Source: Lepturacanthus savala
Taxonomy: Eukaryota > Chordata > Actinopteri > Scombriformes > Trichiuridae
DNA: 64,000 nt
Assembly: GCA_030544235.1 (NCBI GenBank)
Contig: CM060475.1
Coordinates: 6,691,420 to 6,755,419 of the forward strand
Reading direction: 5' to 3'
Both the position numbers and the translations under genes were made by a program. Below, one piece after another: positions 62,500-64,000 of the stretch; the stretch's first letter is position 1; the number at the start of each line of letters is the position of its first letter. The notes beneath the pieces are model-generated. The model was not told the origin of the DNA. It was given only the letters and a program-made list of their open reading frames with translations, and searched no databases.

Positions 62500-63270
62500 C
62501 AATATAGGAGTATGCCAAAAACGTTATCACTTTATATAGCTTTTATTTTGAAATTCTACATCAGTTTGCCCTATAATTTGATTTGAAAACTGTGCTCTTC
62601 CTGTGGAAATAGAGAAATGTGTCTGAGTAATAATCTGAAATCTTTTGGGCCCACAGCTCATATATGACAATTCAGATGGCTTTTATTTTGAAGTTCAGTT
62701 TGTAAGGAAAGTTATTTCCTTAAATACTATATAAGTATAAAAGTTAATGTAATAAAAAAATCTGTTGTCAGTCAAAATATGAGCTGAGATCACTTTTTTT
62801 GCAAAGTTTTTATGTTGTATTGTCCCTTTAAAAGTATTTAAACGGTAGTGAGTGAGTGAAGCTAAAATCTACTAAATATAACACTTGAGAATGAATTTTT
62901 AGGCAGAAATGACCTTTAACCTTTAACTTGCCGAAGAGTTATCACTTTATATACAGCCAATTCAGATGGATTTTATTTTGAAACAAAGTTAATAATAACT
63001 TGAAATCAGGAAAATTGCTGCACATATGACAATTAACATGGCTTTTATTTTGAAATTCGACACCAGATTGCACTGTATACTGAGTGAGTGAAGTTAAAAT
63101 CTATTAAATATATAACACTTAAGAATGAGAACAAGTAATTTTAGGCAGAATGAACCTTTAACACTCAAATATGAGCATGTCAAAAAGATCCCGCCTTTTA
63201 TGTGACAATTCACATGGCTTTTATTTTGAAATTCTACATCAGTTTGCCCTCAAATTGAAAGGAATTGAAC
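62500..63270 (-). repeat. Family B repeats, third cluster (inverted)
   Basis: Five minus-sense copies recognised by GGCTTTTATTTTGAAATTC-type cores near 62540, 62675, 62965, 63040 and 63220. Linking segments (TTAAACTCCCAATATAGGAG, AATTTAACACTCAAGAATGA) also occur at 61150-61260 and 61660-61740 in the opposite orientation, so the 61-63 kb region is a broad imperfect inverted repeat. Confidence 0.75.
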
Positions 63271-63299
63271 ATCCATTAATGTCAACGAGCATAGTACAA

Positions 63300-63570
63300 T
63301 GCAAATATATTCATCAAGCACATTTAATCATCGACTAATCATAACTATTGATTATTGAAATGATTAGTTGATTAAGATGATGATGATAAGATGAAGATTC
63401 AAGCAAAAATGTCCACAACTCAAAGATCATCAGTTTACTCTCATAGAAGACTAAAGAAACAAGCAGATAAACTGGACTTTTTATGTTAAAAATGACTTAA
63501 ATTGATTATTGAGCAGTAATTGTTGGTAACTAATCAATTAATCGACTAATCATTGCAGCTCTAATAACAA
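63300..63570. repeat. Family A repeat copy
   Basis: Modules CTCAAAGATCATCAGTTTAC, AAATGACTTAAATTGATTAT and the terminus CTAATCATTGCAGCTCTAAT. Confidence 0.65.
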
Positions 63571-63826
63571 GACAAATTCAGATTATCACCAGGTTTACCC
63601 TTCAAATCGAGCAAGTTTGGGATAAAGAGCTGATACTTGATAATAGTTGAGATGTGCAGATTTTCAGATCATTTTTATTGATTTATTATTGATTATTGGT
63701 ATTTTCTCCGTCTGGTTTCTCTTAATGATCTGTGAAAGACTCGTTGTAACTTACTCTTCATTGACTCCTCCTGTCCTTCACATGATATTTAAAGGTCAAA
63801 ACCCCCATGTGTGTAATCCTGGCCAA

Positions 63827-63827
<1 letters not shown>

Positions 63828-63876
<49 letters not shown>
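63828..63876. repeat. (CA)n microsatellite
   Basis: About 23 CA units followed by CGCGTG. Flanking sequence to the right edge shows no recognised gene. Confidence 0.95.
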
Positions 63877-63878
<2 letters not shown>

Positions 63879-64000
63879 GTGTTTACATTCAAACAAACAG
63901 CTCAAGAAAGTTAGATGGCAGCACATTGCTGAGCGATTTCACACACGCATGCATGAACACACACATTACACACAGCTCACAGACAAGAATGTGAAGTCGG

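Overview
The window is nuclear DNA of a ray-finned fish, most likely a percomorph-type teleost. The evidence is five spliced vertebrate genes with GT-AG introns, a POMC with only two melanocortin cores (no gamma-MSH, as in teleosts), abundant CA/TA microsatellites and minisatellites, and a BEL/Pao LTR retrotransposon of a kind common in fish. Exon models were built by hand. Four of the five join in frame to lengths near those I remember for the human proteins: cars2 563 aa, atg3 312, slc19a3-like 473, ddrgk1 303. pomc gives 203 aa.

Layout. 0.6-3.0 kb: pomc (minus), with TATA box, non-coding exon 1, coding exons 2 and 3, and a 33-bp minisatellite running over its stop codon. 3-10 kb: AT-rich intergenic DNA with one candidate orphan exon near 6.7 kb. 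10.0-15.5 kb: a six-exon thiamine-transporter-type slc19 gene (minus), closest to slc19a3. 17.8-25.7 kb: atg3 (minus, 12 exons) with a 1.2-kb 42-bp minisatellite in intron 7. 26.6-41.8 kb: cars2 (plus, 15 exons), head-to-head with atg3. A 7.4-kb BEL/Pao element with apparently identical LTRs lies in cars2 intron 7. Cars2 exon 11 is set in an AGT-rich array that holds extra partial copies of both of its ends. 43.4-47.95 kb: ddrgk1 (minus, 8 exons), tail-to-tail with cars2. 48-64 kb: no intact gene recognised. It holds a decayed, inverted copy of atg3 exons 6-8 (about 48.65-49.07 kb), a 2.9-kb 22-25 bp minisatellite with higher-order structure (51.3-54.2 kb), a dispersed repeat family built around TTTCAAAATAAAAGCC, and several high-complexity islands that look like conserved non-coding DNA.

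The genes do not form a pathway. atg3 (LC3/GABARAP lipidation), ddrgk1 (UFMylation and ER-phagy), cars2 (mitochondrial translation), the slc19 carrier (thiamine uptake) and pomc (melanocortin and opioid hormone precursor) are neighbours by synteny. atg3 and cars2 may share a divergent promoter region.

I found no unknown multi-gene system. The most unusual signals are the duplicated splice sites around cars2 exon 11, the atg3 pseudogene fragment, the very young retrotransposon with a single in-frame stop, and an ACTH/alpha-MSH that begins with Tyr instead of Ser. All homology calls are from recognition by eye; no alignment or database search was run.
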